NCBI GenBank assembly: GCA_943369355.1
Contig: CALRMX020000002.1
Span: 1 to 64,000, forward strand
Origin: UBA7662 sp943369355
GTDB taxonomy: Bacteria > Bacteroidota > Bacteroidia > UBA7662
DNA: 64,000 bases
Direction: 5' to 3'
Below are positions 41,908 to 50,543 of the stretch, one piece after another (the first letter of the stretch is position 1; every line of letters begins with the position of its first letter). Position numbers and translations under genes: made by a program. The notes under the pieces are model-generated. The model made no database searches. It was not told the DNA's origin and saw only the letters and a list, made by a program, of their open reading frames with translations.

Positions 41908-43422
41908 ATGACTATTGATCAACTCCATACCGTTGTTGGGCAACGGGCCACCCTTCAGGGTTGGATTATGGGCAAACGGACCGGCAAAGGCCTTGTTTTT
42001 CTGGTAGTTCGCGATGGAAGCGGAATGTGCCAATGTGTAGTCGACGAAACGAAGGTTTCGCCCGCGCTTTTTGAAGATGCGAAACGTATCAGTCAAGAAA
42101 GTTCATTGCGCATAGGGGGCTTAGTTATTGCCGACGAGCGTCAAATAGGCGGATTTGAACTTCAAGTAGATAGCCTTGAAATCATACACCTATCGCAAGA
42201 CTACCCCATCACTCCCAAAGAGCACGGCGTAGACTTTTTGATGGACCATCGTCATCTCTGGCTGCGAAGCAAGCGGCAATGGGCCATTCTGCGCATCCGC
42301 AATACCCTCATCATGGCGATTCACGAATTTTTTCAGGGAGAAGGTTTCATACAAACCGACGCACCTATTTTTACGGGCAATGCCGTGGAGGGCACATCCA
42401 CCTTATTCGGAACCGATTTTTACGGAGAACCCGCCTACCTCAGCCAGAGCGGTCAACTTTACGGCGAAGCCATGGCGATGGCCTTTGGCAAAATCTATAC
42501 GTTTGGCCCGACCTTCAGGGCTGAAAAATCGAAAACACGTCGCCACCTCAGCGAATTTTGGATGATTGAGCCTGAAATGGCATTCCACGACCTCAAAATG
42601 AACATGGACTTGATTGAACGTTTTCTACGTTATGTGGTCCTCAAAGTGCTCGAGAAAAATACCAACGAGCTGGAAATGATTGGGCGGGATACTGCAGTTT
42701 TAAAGCAAATCACAGAAGCTTTCCCACGCATACCGTATGCCGACGCAGTGGCCATACTCAAAGGTGAAAAAGAGGTGAATGGTCAGAATGCCATCAAAAC
42801 TCTCGAAAACGATTTGCTTGCAGTAAATGAACGAATTGCAGCGATTCAAGTTGACATTGCCGACCGCGAAGCTAAACTTGCTGCTCCAGGTTTAAAAAAA
42901 GGAGAAATAGGTTTTCATCAAGCCAAAGTACAGCAGCTCAAAGAAGAATTGGCCGAACAGGAAGAGGCTGCACGCAACATCCCGCTTTGGCTGAAGAGTG
43001 CTCGTGAATTCCGAATGGGCAACGATTTTGGCGGTAGCGACGAAACTGTAATCACGCGCTTGTTCAATACCCCTATTATGGTATACAATTGGCCACACGA
43101 GGTAAAAGCCTTTTACATGAAGCGTGACGAAAACGATCCGCGTTGGGCCAAAGGTGTAGATGTATTGGCTCCCGAAGGTTATGGAGAAATAGTTGGAGGA
43201 GGAGAAAGGGAAACCAATTTCAACTGGTTAGTAGAAAAAATCAACGAGCATGAATTACCCATGGAAGCATTTGAATGGTATCTCGACCTGCGTCGTTATG
43301 GGTCGGTGCCGCATTCAGGTTTCGGTTTAGGACTTGAGCGTTTGGTTGCCTGGGTTTGTAAGTTGCCTCACGTTCGCGAAACCATACCGTTTCCACGCAT
43401 GTATGGTCGTATTGCTCCATAA
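41908..43422 (+). CDS. asnS: Asparagine-tRNA ligase
   Basis: A 504-residue class II synthetase. The N-terminal OB fold (about 15-110) contacts the anticodon. The catalytic core has L-S-Q-S-G-Q-L-Y-G-E, T-F-G-P-T-F-R-A-E-K-S-K-T-R-R-H (motif 2) and G-F-G-L-G-L-E-R-L-V (motif 3). The A-E-K-S-K-T-R-R-H form differs from the A-E-N-S-N-T-S-R-H of E. coli AsnS. About 80 residues (300-370) form an inserted coiled coil between motifs 2 and 3. The C-terminal P-F-P-R-M-Y-G-R supports Asn over Asp. It converges on proteorhodopsin. Confidence 0.95.
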   Translation: MTIDQLHTVVGQRATLQGWIMGKRTGKGLVFLVVRDGSGMCQCVVDETKVSPALFEDAKRISQESSLRIGGLVIADERQIGGFELQVDSLEIIHLSQDYPITPKEHGVDFLMDHRHLWLRSKRQWAILRIRNTLIMAIHEFFQGEGFIQTDAPIFTGNAVEGTSTLFGTDFYGEPAYLSQSGQLYGEAMAMAFGKIYTFGPTFRAEKSKTRRHLSEFWMIEPEMAFHDLKMNMDLIERFLRYVVLKVLEKNTNELEMIGRDTAVLKQITEAFPRIPYADAVAILKGEKEVNGQNAIKTLENDLLAVNERIAAIQVDIADREAKLAAPGLKKGEIGFHQAKVQQLKEELAEQEEAARNIPLWLKSAREFRMGNDFGGSDETVITRLFNTPIMVYNWPHEVKAFYMKRDENDPRWAKGVDVLAPEGYGEIVGGGERETNFNWLVEKINEHELPMEAFEWYLDLRRYGSVPHSGFGLGLERLVAWVCKLPHVRETIPFPRMYGRIAP

Positions 43423-43441
43423 TCCGTTTGAATTGAGCAAT

Positions 43442-43475
43442 AAAAAACCCTGTAAATTGCTTTACAGGGTTTTTT
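43442..43475. terminator. Bidirectional terminator between asnS and proteorhodopsin
   Basis: A perfect 15-bp stem (43442-43456 with 43461-43475) with a 4-nt loop has A/T runs at both ends, ideal for both convergent genes. Confidence 0.95.
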
Positions 43476-43490
43476 TTGTCTTGAAAAATC

Positions 43491-44282
43491 TTATTTCTTC
43501 GACGCGCTAACAGCCATTTGGTAGACTACCAAACCAAAGCCAATTTTGTTAACAGCATCGCCAATGTTGTAGATGAGGTCGATGTTCAGGCTACCGCTCA
43601 TTCCTGCGAGTAGGTTTCCTGGCATCATCATGTAACCAATTGGGTAAATCGCCCAACCTACAAGAACGAAATTGCGCAGTAAACGAATGGCTTTCTGCAA
43701 GTTAGCATCACCTGATGCAACGGCCAATTTCGCTACACTACCGTAGGTAGCTTCGTACACAATACCAGCCCATCCGATGGTAGAAATGGTTCCCCAAAGA
43801 ATAGAGTGCATGCCTGGGTTGGCAGCTGTGGGTGCGAAAGCTTCTCCAATATAACCGGTTACCAACATGAGTACCGAGTAACCAATCATTTTCCAAAGCA
43901 ACGATTGTTTCGCGCCGTAAGGACGGAGCAATAAGAAAAACTCCACGCACATCAAAGGCACTGTAAGTGTCCAGTCGATGTAGCGGAACTGCGTGGGAGA
44001 AGGGTTAATCCAACCGGCAGCTCCAGGGGCGAAACCACCCGCAAGGTTGTTTGCGATTGCAGCCAAATAATAGTCGCGCATATAGTAGTAATGCGCTGCT
44101 GCAATCATGGTAATCAAACCAGATACGAGCAAAGAGGTTTTCCATTTGCCATCGACTTGACTTCTTTCAAAAAAGAAGAAAACAGACGCTGCAAACATCG
44201 CCATGAGCCCTACGAAAAAAGTAAAGCCCGTTACATCGCCCGGTTGAAGGGTCGAACTCAATAATAAAAATGCTTTCATCAT
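43491..44282 (-). CDS. Proteorhodopsin, green-tuned light-driven proton pump
   Basis: A 263-residue seven-helix retinal protein. R-Y-I-D-W-T-L-T-V-P-L contains proton acceptor D103 and T107, and donor E114 is in M-C-V-E-F (the D-T-E pump motif). M111 occupies the tuning position where Met or Leu gives green and Gln gives blue absorption. H64 (A-A-H-Y-Y-Y-M-R) pairs with D103. The retinal Schiff-base K246 lies in A-V-N-K-I-G-F-G. It has its own terminator and a 186-bp upstream gap, so it is monocistronic. No retinal or carotenoid genes are in this window, so chromophore synthesis must be elsewhere. Confidence 0.97.
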   Translation of the reverse strand: MMKAFLLLSSTLQPGDVTGFTFFVGLMAMFAASVFFFFERSQVDGKWKTSLLVSGLITMIAAAHYYYMRDYYLAAIANNLAGGFAPGAAGWINPSPTQFRYIDWTLTVPLMCVEFFLLLRPYGAKQSLLWKMIGYSVLMLVTGYIGEAFAPTAANPGMHSILWGTISTIGWAGIVYEATYGSVAKLAVASGDANLQKAIRLLRNFVLVGWAIYPIGYMMMPGNLLAGMSGSLNIDLIYNIGDAVNKIGFGLVVYQMAVSASKK

Positions 44283-44468
44283 AATGAGGGGTTTAGGCCT
44301 TTAACAACCTTTAACAGCTCACTCTGTTTGTTTTTGCACATATATTTTTAATTGTAATTTGTTGATATTCAGACATTTACAATACGTTTATATGAGCAGT
44401 AATTGCCTTTACAGTATTGTGAACAAGGATTTGTGGAGGAAAAAGAGCGTTTACTCTTCTATTAGATT

Positions 44469-44975
44469 TTAGAAAATAAGTCCGTAGTGATCTAAACTTA
44501 TAAACTTTTCATGCTTCAATTCCGCTTCTCGTTGACGGCCTTCGAAGTTAAAGCCACATTTTTCAAGTACCCTACGGCTCTGTTCATGATTGCTTTCGAT
44601 GGTTGCAGTGAGTTTATGCAGCTTGAATCGTGTGCTTGCAATATGGATGAGCCGGGCAACCCCATCGGTTGCGTATCCTTTCCCCCAAAATTCGGGCAAT
44701 AACCAATAGCCACACTCTGCTTGTTGATTCACCTCTTGGTAAAAATATACGCTAAATACCCCCATAAATTCTTGCGTATCGCCATTTAAGGCGGTTAAGA
44801 ACAACGCTGTCCCTAAATTCAGCTGCTCGCGGTACCACTCCAACTGCTCCAATCCCGGGTCAGAGGAGGTGAAGCGAATGGACAAATATTGCATGACCTG
44901 AGGATTAGTCATTGCCGCACGTAGCGCAGGTAAATCCTGTTCGCCTATAGGTCGCAATAGCATGCGCTCAATCAT
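44469..44975 (-). CDS. GNAT-family N-acetyltransferase (RimJ/RimL-like)
   Basis: A 168-residue acetyltransferase: L-R-P-I-G-E-Q-D-L-P-A-L-R start, G-Y-W-L-L-P-E-F-W-G-K-G-Y-A-T-D (acetyl-CoA pyrophosphate loop) and S-R-R-V-L-E-K-C-G-F-N. This is the RimJ/RimL type that acetylates protein N-termini or small amines. The substrate is unknown. It lies 11 nt after the EamA transporter gene. Confidence 0.92.
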   Translation of the reverse strand: MIERMLLRPIGEQDLPALRAAMTNPQVMQYLSIRFTSSDPGLEQLEWYREQLNLGTALFLTALNGDTQEFMGVFSVYFYQEVNQQAECGYWLLPEFWGKGYATDGVARLIHIASTRFKLHKLTATIESNHEQSRRVLEKCGFNFEGRQREAELKHEKFISLDHYGLIF

Positions 44976-44986
44976 GGGAACCTTGG

Positions 44987-45874
44987 CTAAACAACATTTC
45001 GCTTGCGGTTAACCAACCAAATACCCACTAAAATGCTTAGCATGCCCAGTATTTGTGGCCAACCCATAGCTTCCCCGTCTAGCAACCCCCAGAACAAAGC
45101 CACAATGGGCATCAAATAGGTCGTAGTGGAGGCAAAGATTGGGCTAGTCATTTGAATGAGCTTATTGAATGCCACCAAAGAAGCAGCCGATCCAATCAAA
45201 CCCAATATGCTGATGTACCCTAATGCCGTCCAAGCACCGGGTTGATACATGCGCTGTACAAAGTCGGTCGAAAACAATAAAACAAGCGAAGGACCTGCCA
45301 CCAAAACCAAGGGAACCGCGGCAGTAATGGTAGGCCGAATGTTATTCAAATAGCGACCAACGGTATTTACACTGGTACCATACATCAAAGTTGCCAGCAC
45401 AATCAAAAGACCATAAGCCCAATAAGGTTCGGCCAGTCCATTAGCTTTTAGAAGAATAAGGATAAGCGCACCCGCCAAACCTACAAGCACACCAATTACT
45501 TTGCTGGTGGTAAGCTTCGTGGAAAATAAAAATACCCCAAGAAGAAGCGTGAACAGTGGGGTTAAGGCATTCAACGCTCCCGCTGTTGAGCTGTTGAGCC
45601 GGGTTTGGGCTGTAGAAAATAAAAACGCAGGTATTCCATTACCAATTAAGCCCACAATTAAGAAGTAGCGCAATTTCGATTTCAAAGTTGGATTCCAATG
45701 CCGGATTACCACAGGAAGCAAAGCCAAACCGGCTATACTTAACCGGTACGCGCCAACCTGAACCGGACTGAATACTTCTAATCCCCGTTTCATAAGGATG
45801 AAAGAGCTACCCCAGATGAACGACAAGACAAGAAGAATGAGGTATGGAAAAAAGGGGTGGTCGCGCCTAAACAT
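44987..45874 (-). CDS. EamA/DMT-superfamily transporter
   Basis: About 295 residues from the ATG at 45874, with ten hydrophobic helices in two EamA repeats. Typical segments are F-I-W-G-S-S-F-I-L-M-K-R-G and A-L-T-P-L-F-T-L-L-L-G in the first half, and T-Y-L-M-P-I-V-A-L-F-W-G in the second. Members export metabolites or amino acids. It lies between the GNAT and CNNM genes on the same strand. Confidence 0.9.
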   Translation of the reverse strand: MFRRDHPFFPYLILLVLSFIWGSSFILMKRGLEVFSPVQVGAYRLSIAGLALLPVVIRHWNPTLKSKLRYFLIVGLIGNGIPAFLFSTAQTRLNSSTAGALNALTPLFTLLLGVFLFSTKLTTSKVIGVLVGLAGALILILLKANGLAEPYWAYGLLIVLATLMYGTSVNTVGRYLNNIRPTITAAVPLVLVAGPSLVLLFSTDFVQRMYQPGAWTALGYISILGLIGSAASLVAFNKLIQMTSPIFASTTTYLMPIVALFWGLLDGEAMGWPQILGMLSILVGIWLVNRKRNVV

Positions 45875-45889
45875 GCGCAAAAATGGTAA

Positions 45890-47176
45890 TTATTCCTGAC
45901 TCACTGGAATTCGGGTAACCTTAATTTTCACGATACGCATAGCAGTCATTTCTGTCACTTCTAGCTTCAGATGCGACCAAACCACAATTTCACCTTGCTC
46001 CGGAAACCGCTCCAATTCATGTAAAACCAAGCCTGCAACAGTATTAAAAGGCAATTCTTTTTCAACTGGCCCATCTAATTCCAAAGTATTGATGAACTCG
46101 AAAAAAGGATACTGACCATCCACAACCCATTCGTTGTTTCCGATGGAGGTCATTTGATATTCGTCATCTTCCTCTCCGATATCTCCTACTAAGGCCTCAA
46201 GAATATCGTTAATGGTGATCATGCCTTGGAAAACACCGTACTCATCAAGAACTAGCGCATAATGTATGCGCTTTTTCCTGAATTGCTCTAGTGCAGAATA
46301 AGCTGTCAGATTTTCTGGGAAAAAATTGGGTTGTCTAATAAGTTGTTTGAGCTGTTCAGCAGAAAAGTTGCTTTCCGCAACAAAAAGGTCTTTCAGCGCA
46401 ATCACTCCCAGCAATTCATCGAACGATGCATTTATAACCGGGTAATACGAATGTAAATCGCGATGCACCAATTGCCGAATACCCGAAGCAGTATCGCCTA
46501 AATCGATACAAACCAAATCTTGCCGATGAGTCATCAAAGAGCTTACTCTTAAATCGCCAAGTCCGAAGGCACGCTCCACTATATCTTGTTCTATCTCCTG
46601 CACCTCCCCTGTCATCACACTCTCTTGAATCACAGCTTTTATTTCTTCTTCAGTTAAATGCTGTTGGTCACTTACTTCCTTCCCAAATATTTTGAGTAAA
46701 AGTTCAGTCGACAAGGTCAGTAGCCAAATAAATGGCCGACTTACTTTCGCTAAAAACTGCATTAACGGAGCTACGGCAAGGGCAATTCCCTCGGGCCTGC
46801 TCATGCCAATACGTTTAGGTACTAGCTCCCCTAAAACAAGAGAAAAATAGGTAATTAGAACAACCACAACCCCGATGGCAAGTTCTTCTTTGTAAGGATC
46901 TAGCACAGGATAGCTCGAGAGCCAAAGCTGAAAATCATCGGTAATGTTTTCACCAGAATAGATACCGGTGATAATTCCAATCACCGTTATTCCGATTTGA
47001 ACCGTTGATAAAAAAGTATTCGGCGATTTCGCTAATTGTAACGCTTTGGCAGCGCTTCTATTCCCTCTCCTCGCCAAAGCCTCCAGTCTCGATTTACGTG
47101 CAGAAACCAATGCAATTTCCGACATAGAGAACAATCCATTCAAAAGGATTAATCCGAATAGTATAAATAGTTCCAT
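45890..47176 (-). CDS. CNNM/CorC-HlyC family membrane protein with CBS pair
   Basis: A 428-residue protein. The N-terminal CNNM (DUF21) domain has about four helices, including L-F-S-M-S-E-I-A-L-V-S-A-R-K-S-R-L. Two CBS domains (about 200-325) follow, with Y-S-A-L-E-Q-F-R-K and D-E-Y-G-V-F-Q-G-M-I-T-I-N-D-I-L-E-A. The C-terminal transporter-associated domain includes Y-P-F-F-E-F and N-T-V-A-G-L-V-L. The family is linked to magnesium and cobalt homeostasis and has a gliding-associated member, GldE, in some Bacteroidota; which applies is not clear. The start is 3 nt after the dacA stop. Confidence 0.9.
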   Translation of the reverse strand: MELFILFGLILLNGLFSMSEIALVSARKSRLEALARRGNRSAAKALQLAKSPNTFLSTVQIGITVIGIITGIYSGENITDDFQLWLSSYPVLDPYKEELAIGVVVVLITYFSLVLGELVPKRIGMSRPEGIALAVAPLMQFLAKVSRPFIWLLTLSTELLLKIFGKEVSDQQHLTEEEIKAVIQESVMTGEVQEIEQDIVERAFGLGDLRVSSLMTHRQDLVCIDLGDTASGIRQLVHRDLHSYYPVINASFDELLGVIALKDLFVAESNFSAEQLKQLIRQPNFFPENLTAYSALEQFRKKRIHYALVLDEYGVFQGMITINDILEALVGDIGEEDDEYQMTSIGNNEWVVDGQYPFFEFINTLELDGPVEKELPFNTVAGLVLHELERFPEQGEIVVWSHLKLEVTEMTAMRIVKIKVTRIPVSQE

Positions 47177-47179
47177 GGC

Positions 47180-47992
47180 TTATTGGCTTGCAGAAGTTTC
47201 TTGCAAGGCACGCAACAACTTGCGGTATAATTTGTCGCGGGTTAAGTTTTGCTCTAAATGACCGTTCATGGCCAGCGAAATGGTTCCATTTTCTTCCGAT
47301 ACAATCAAAACCACAGCATCGCTATGTTCGGAAATGCCAATTGCAGCGCGGTGGCGTAAACCTAGCTCTTCTGGTAAATCTTGGTTCTCACTAACGGGCA
47401 GCACACAACTTGCGGCTTTAATTCGCTTGTTGGCAACGATTACAGCACCATCGTGAAGAGGGCTGTTTTTCTGGAAGATACTCTCAAGTAGGCGCGCCGT
47501 GAGTTGTGCATCGAGCGGTGTGCCGCTGTTGGCAAAAAACTGTAGTTCCGAGGTCCTAGCAAATACGATCAGTGCTCCAGTCATCTGAGCGGCCAAGGTT
47601 TCGGCTGCTTCCAAAGCTTCCCTCAAATAGCTTGCATCTTCCTCTTCGGCATGTACGCCCTTGAAAAAGAACCTTCGCAGCCAGCCGTAATTACTGAGAC
47701 TGGTGTTTTTACCTATCATCAGCAAAAACCGACGTATTTCGGGTTGAAATAAGATGATCAGGAGGATAACACCCACGCCAATAAACTGTCCTAAGATTTG
47801 ACTTAACAGGCGTAGCTCGAAGGCATCTACAACAACCCACAACAAATAAATACTGCCCAACCCTATCAGAATATTCACCGCAAGGCTGCCCTTTACCAGT
47901 TTATAAACCTGGTACAACAATACAGCAACGAGCGAAATGTCGATCAAATCGCGTAATTCAAAAGTTAGAAAGCCTAAATCAAATATTTTCAA
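47180..47992 (-). CDS. cdaA: Diadenylate cyclase (c-di-AMP synthase), CdaA type
   Basis: A 270-residue protein with three membrane helices (to about residue 80) and a DAC domain. The active-site motifs D-G-A (S-P-L-H-D-G-A-V-I-V) and R-H-R (G-L-R-H-R-A-A-I-G) are intact, so it should make c-di-AMP, which regulates turgor, potassium and cell wall. The start is TTG at 47992 and overlaps the folP end by 14 nt. folP and the cyclase are adjacent in many Bacteroidota. Confidence 0.95.
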   Translation of the reverse strand: MKIFDLGFLTFELRDLIDISLVAVLLYQVYKLVKGSLAVNILIGLGSIYLLWVVVDAFELRLLSQILGQFIGVGVILLIILFQPEIRRFLLMIGKNTSLSNYGWLRRFFFKGVHAEEEDASYLREALEAAETLAAQMTGALIVFARTSELQFFANSGTPLDAQLTARLLESIFQKNSPLHDGAVIVANKRIKAASCVLPVSENQDLPEELGLRHRAAIGISEHSDAVVLIVSEENGTISLAMNGHLEQNLTRDKLYRKLLRALQETSASQ

Positions 47993-48845
47993 GTCGTTTC
48001 CAGAGTTGAATGGCTTCTACAGCCGGTTTTACATCGTGTACTCGCAGTATTTTGGCACCACGCTCCAATGCCCAAGCATGCAGCACCGAACTTCCGTTCA
48101 ATGCGTCGTCGGCACTCACCTCCAAGGTACGGTATATCATCGATTTACGCGATAGGCCAACAAGTAAAGGCAAGCCCATGGGCGTAAATTCTTGCAGCCT
48201 TCGCACTAACTCAAAATTTTGAGGAATAGTCTTCGCAAACCCAAATCCGGGATCAAGGACTATATCCACTACGCCCAATTCGCGTAAGGCGAATACATTT
48301 CTTACCAATTCACCATAGATGTCGTTGACTAAATCATCATAGTCGGTCAGATTTTGCATGGTTGCAGGCGTACCACGCATGTGCATGAGCACATAAGGTA
48401 GTTTGGTGGCTGCCACTGCAGTCCACATTTCTGGGTCAAGAGATCCTGCACTGATATCGTTAATTAAGTCAACCCCCAAACGATGTGTTGCACGAACTAC
48501 CTCTGCACGATACGTATCTACCGACAACAATGCTTCTGGAAAAGCTTGCCTAATGGCCTCCAGTGCTGGTAAAAGCCGATCTAATTCGGCTCCTACTTCG
48601 GGTTGCGGTGCTCCCGGCCTCGTTGAACAAGCCCCTAGGTCGAGCCAGGTGGCCCCTACAGCGAATGCTTCGCCGGCACGGTCGACTACCTCCTGTACCG
48701 ACCAACCTAAAATACGACTACCTGCATAAAAGGAATCAGGTGTTAGATTGAGGATGGCCATTACCGTAGGATGCGACAAATCAACCAATCTGCCCCTGCA
48801 GTTGAGCGTATAATTTTGCGGGAAGAGCGTATCTTTAGACAGCAA
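47979..48845 (-). CDS. folP: Dihydropteroate synthase
   Basis: A 288-residue enzyme joining p-aminobenzoate and pterin pyrophosphate in folate synthesis; the target of sulfonamides. Visible motifs: M-A-I-L-N-L-T-P-D-S-F-Y, L-D-L-G-A-C-S-T-R-P-G, N-D-I-S-A-G, D-P-G-F-G-F-A-K and a C-terminal L-R-V-H-D-V. It starts with TTG at 48845; the next Met lies inside the core. It is divergent from the DUF1599 gene across 43 nt. Confidence 0.96.
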   Translation of the reverse strand: MLSKDTLFPQNYTLNCRGRLVDLSHPTVMAILNLTPDSFYAGSRILGWSVQEVVDRAGEAFAVGATWLDLGACSTRPGAPQPEVGAELDRLLPALEAIRQAFPEALLSVDTYRAEVVRATHRLGVDLINDISAGSLDPEMWTAVAATKLPYVLMHMRGTPATMQNLTDYDDLVNDIYGELVRNVFALRELGVVDIVLDPGFGFAKTIPQNFELVRRLQEFTPMGLPLLVGLSRKSMIYRTLEVSADDALNGSSVLHAWALERGAKILRVHDVKPAVEAIQLWKRLENI

Positions 48846-48888
48846 AAAGTTTCTTTTTAAAAAGCACCCGAAGTTAACCTATTCCCGC

Positions 48889-49437
48889 TTGAATCCCCAA
48901 ACCGCACTCGAATTCGACCTTGTTATTGAGCGCTGCAGAAGCCTCTTCCTCAAAAAAGCAAAAGACTATGGCACTGCTTGGCGTATTTTGCGTACCCAAT
49001 CGCTTACCGACCAAATATTTATCAAAGCGAGTCGTATCAGAAGCATAGAGGAAAAGGGCAGCCAGAAAATTGCTGACGATTTAAACGGAGAATTTGTGGG
49101 CATGATAAATTACTGCATCATGGCCCTAATTCAATTGGAATTGGGTAGTAGTACCGAAGATGTGAACCTGCCCATCGACGAGGCTATTCGCCTCTACGAC
49201 CGGGAAGTAGCTCATACAAGGCAACTGATGCTCGATAAAAATCACGATTACGGCGAGGCATGGAGGGATATGCGCGTTTCTTCATTTACCGATCTTATCC
49301 TGATGAAATTACTTCGCATCAAACAAATCGAAGATAATGCAGGGCTTACGCTAGTTAGCGAAGGCATTGATGCCAATTATCGCGACATACTCAACTATTC
49401 TGTTTTTGCACTCATTAAAACTGGTTACATCGCATGA
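48889..49437 (+). CDS. DUF1599 protein with tandem internal duplication
   Basis: A 182-residue cytoplasmic protein starting with TTG at 48889. Two halves repeat the same pattern: K-D-Y-G-T-A-W-R-I-L-R in the first and H-D-Y-G-E-A-W-R-D-M-R in the second, each followed by I-x-x-K-x-x-R-I and later by I-N-Y-C-I-M-A-L-I and L-N-Y-S-V-F-A-L-I. This is DUF1599, a Bacteroidota family of unknown role; the all-alpha repeat resembles MazG-type folds, which is only a suggestion. It is the first gene of a tightly packed rightward set. Confidence 0.85.
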   Translation: MNPQTALEFDLVIERCRSLFLKKAKDYGTAWRILRTQSLTDQIFIKASRIRSIEEKGSQKIADDLNGEFVGMINYCIMALIQLELGSSTEDVNLPIDEAIRLYDREVAHTRQLMLDKNHDYGEAWRDMRVSSFTDLILMKLLRIKQIEDNAGLTLVSEGIDANYRDILNYSVFALIKTGYIA

Positions 49438-50543
49438 TCATTACCCTACTCCGTATCCTAGTTGGTGGATTGTTTTTATTTTCTGGTTTCATCAAAGCCA
49501 ACGACCCCCTAGGTTTTGCCTATAAACTAGAAGAGTATTTTGGTGTATTTGGAACCGATGTATTCATCCCCTGGGCCACCCCGATTGCCATGCTGATAAC
49601 CTGGGTAGAAATGATCGTCGGTTTCGCTTTGCTCTTAGGTGCACGGAAAATTTTGGTCTTGACCGTGTTGATGCTCATGATTCTCTTTTTCACCTTTTTA
49701 ACTTTCTGGTCTGCCTACTTCAATGTAGTTACCGACTGCGGATGTTTTGGTGATTTTATGAAGCTCACCCCTTGGGAATCGTTCAGTAAAGATGTGGTCT
49801 TACTCGTGATGGTAGGTGCTCTCATCGCTGGTCATAAACACATTAAACCCATACTGACAAAGAAAAACGACTGGAAAGTTATCGGCGCGTTCAAGCTCAT
49901 CATCGTTGTGTTTACATTATACAGTTGGTATTACTTGCCCTTGTGGGACTTACGCCCGTACAAAGTGGGAAGCAACATTCCTGCTGGTATGGCCATACCA
50001 GAAGGAGCACCAGCCGATGAATATCGCGACACATGGTACTACAAGGTCAATGGAGAGGTGGGCGAATACACCACCGAACAAGCACCTTGGGATATTGCGG
50101 GGGCTGAATTTGTTGACCGTAAAACAGTTCTAATCAAAAAAGGGTATACTCCGCCCATTCACGACTTTCATATTACCGATCCCCAAAGTGGTGAGGAGTT
50201 TACCGACGAATTCCTGCAAGCTGAGGTTGCCATCATTTTTGTTGCCTACGATTTGAAGAAGAGCAACGAAGGCGCCTGGTCGGAAGTAAAAGAACTCTTA
50301 GAATGGGCCGATTTGAATCAGTACCGTTCTGCTGTTCTTACCGCATCTACCGTGGAGCAGCTAGCCGATTTTCAAAAGAGCCATTCGGGCGAGTGGCCTT
50401 TTTATATTACCGACGGCACTACCCTAAAAACCATCATTCGGTCGAATCCTGGGTTAATGGTGCTCAAAAAAGGGACTGTAAAAGGACTTTGGCCAGCAAG
50501 CTCGTTACCTTCACAAAATCAACTCGAAGCACTTCTTAAATAA
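49434..50543 (+). CDS. BT_3928-type DoxX family membrane protein
   Basis: A 369-residue protein. The N-terminal 140 residues hold four membrane helices of the DoxX type (L-F-L-F-S-G-F-I-K-A-N-D-P-L-G, then T-D-C-G-C-F-G-D-F). The T-D-C-G-C-F segment is a CxC pair that may carry redox chemistry. A fifth helix precedes an extracytoplasmic C-terminal domain of about 200 residues, possibly thioredoxin-like (Y-I-T-D-G-T). The start overlaps the DUF1599 stop by 4 nt and its own stop overlaps the next gene by one base. Function unknown. Confidence 0.85.
   Translation: MIITLLRILVGGLFLFSGFIKANDPLGFAYKLEEYFGVFGTDVFIPWATPIAMLITWVEMIVGFALLLGARKILVLTVLMLMILFFTFLTFWSAYFNVVTDCGCFGDFMKLTPWESFSKDVVLLVMVGALIAGHKHIKPILTKKNDWKVIGAFKLIIVVFTLYSWYYLPLWDLRPYKVGSNIPAGMAIPEGAPADEYRDTWYYKVNGEVGEYTTEQAPWDIAGAEFVDRKTVLIKKGYTPPIHDFHITDPQSGEEFTDEFLQAEVAIIFVAYDLKKSNEGAWSEVKELLEWADLNQYRSAVLTASTVEQLADFQKSHSGEWPFYITDGTTLKTIIRSNPGLMVLKKGTVKGLWPASSLPSQNQLEALLK

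Noticed and set aside
45890..47176. Naming the CNNM/CBS gene gldE
   Set aside because: The family includes GldE, but the expected gliding neighbours are absent here, so the symbol is not justified.
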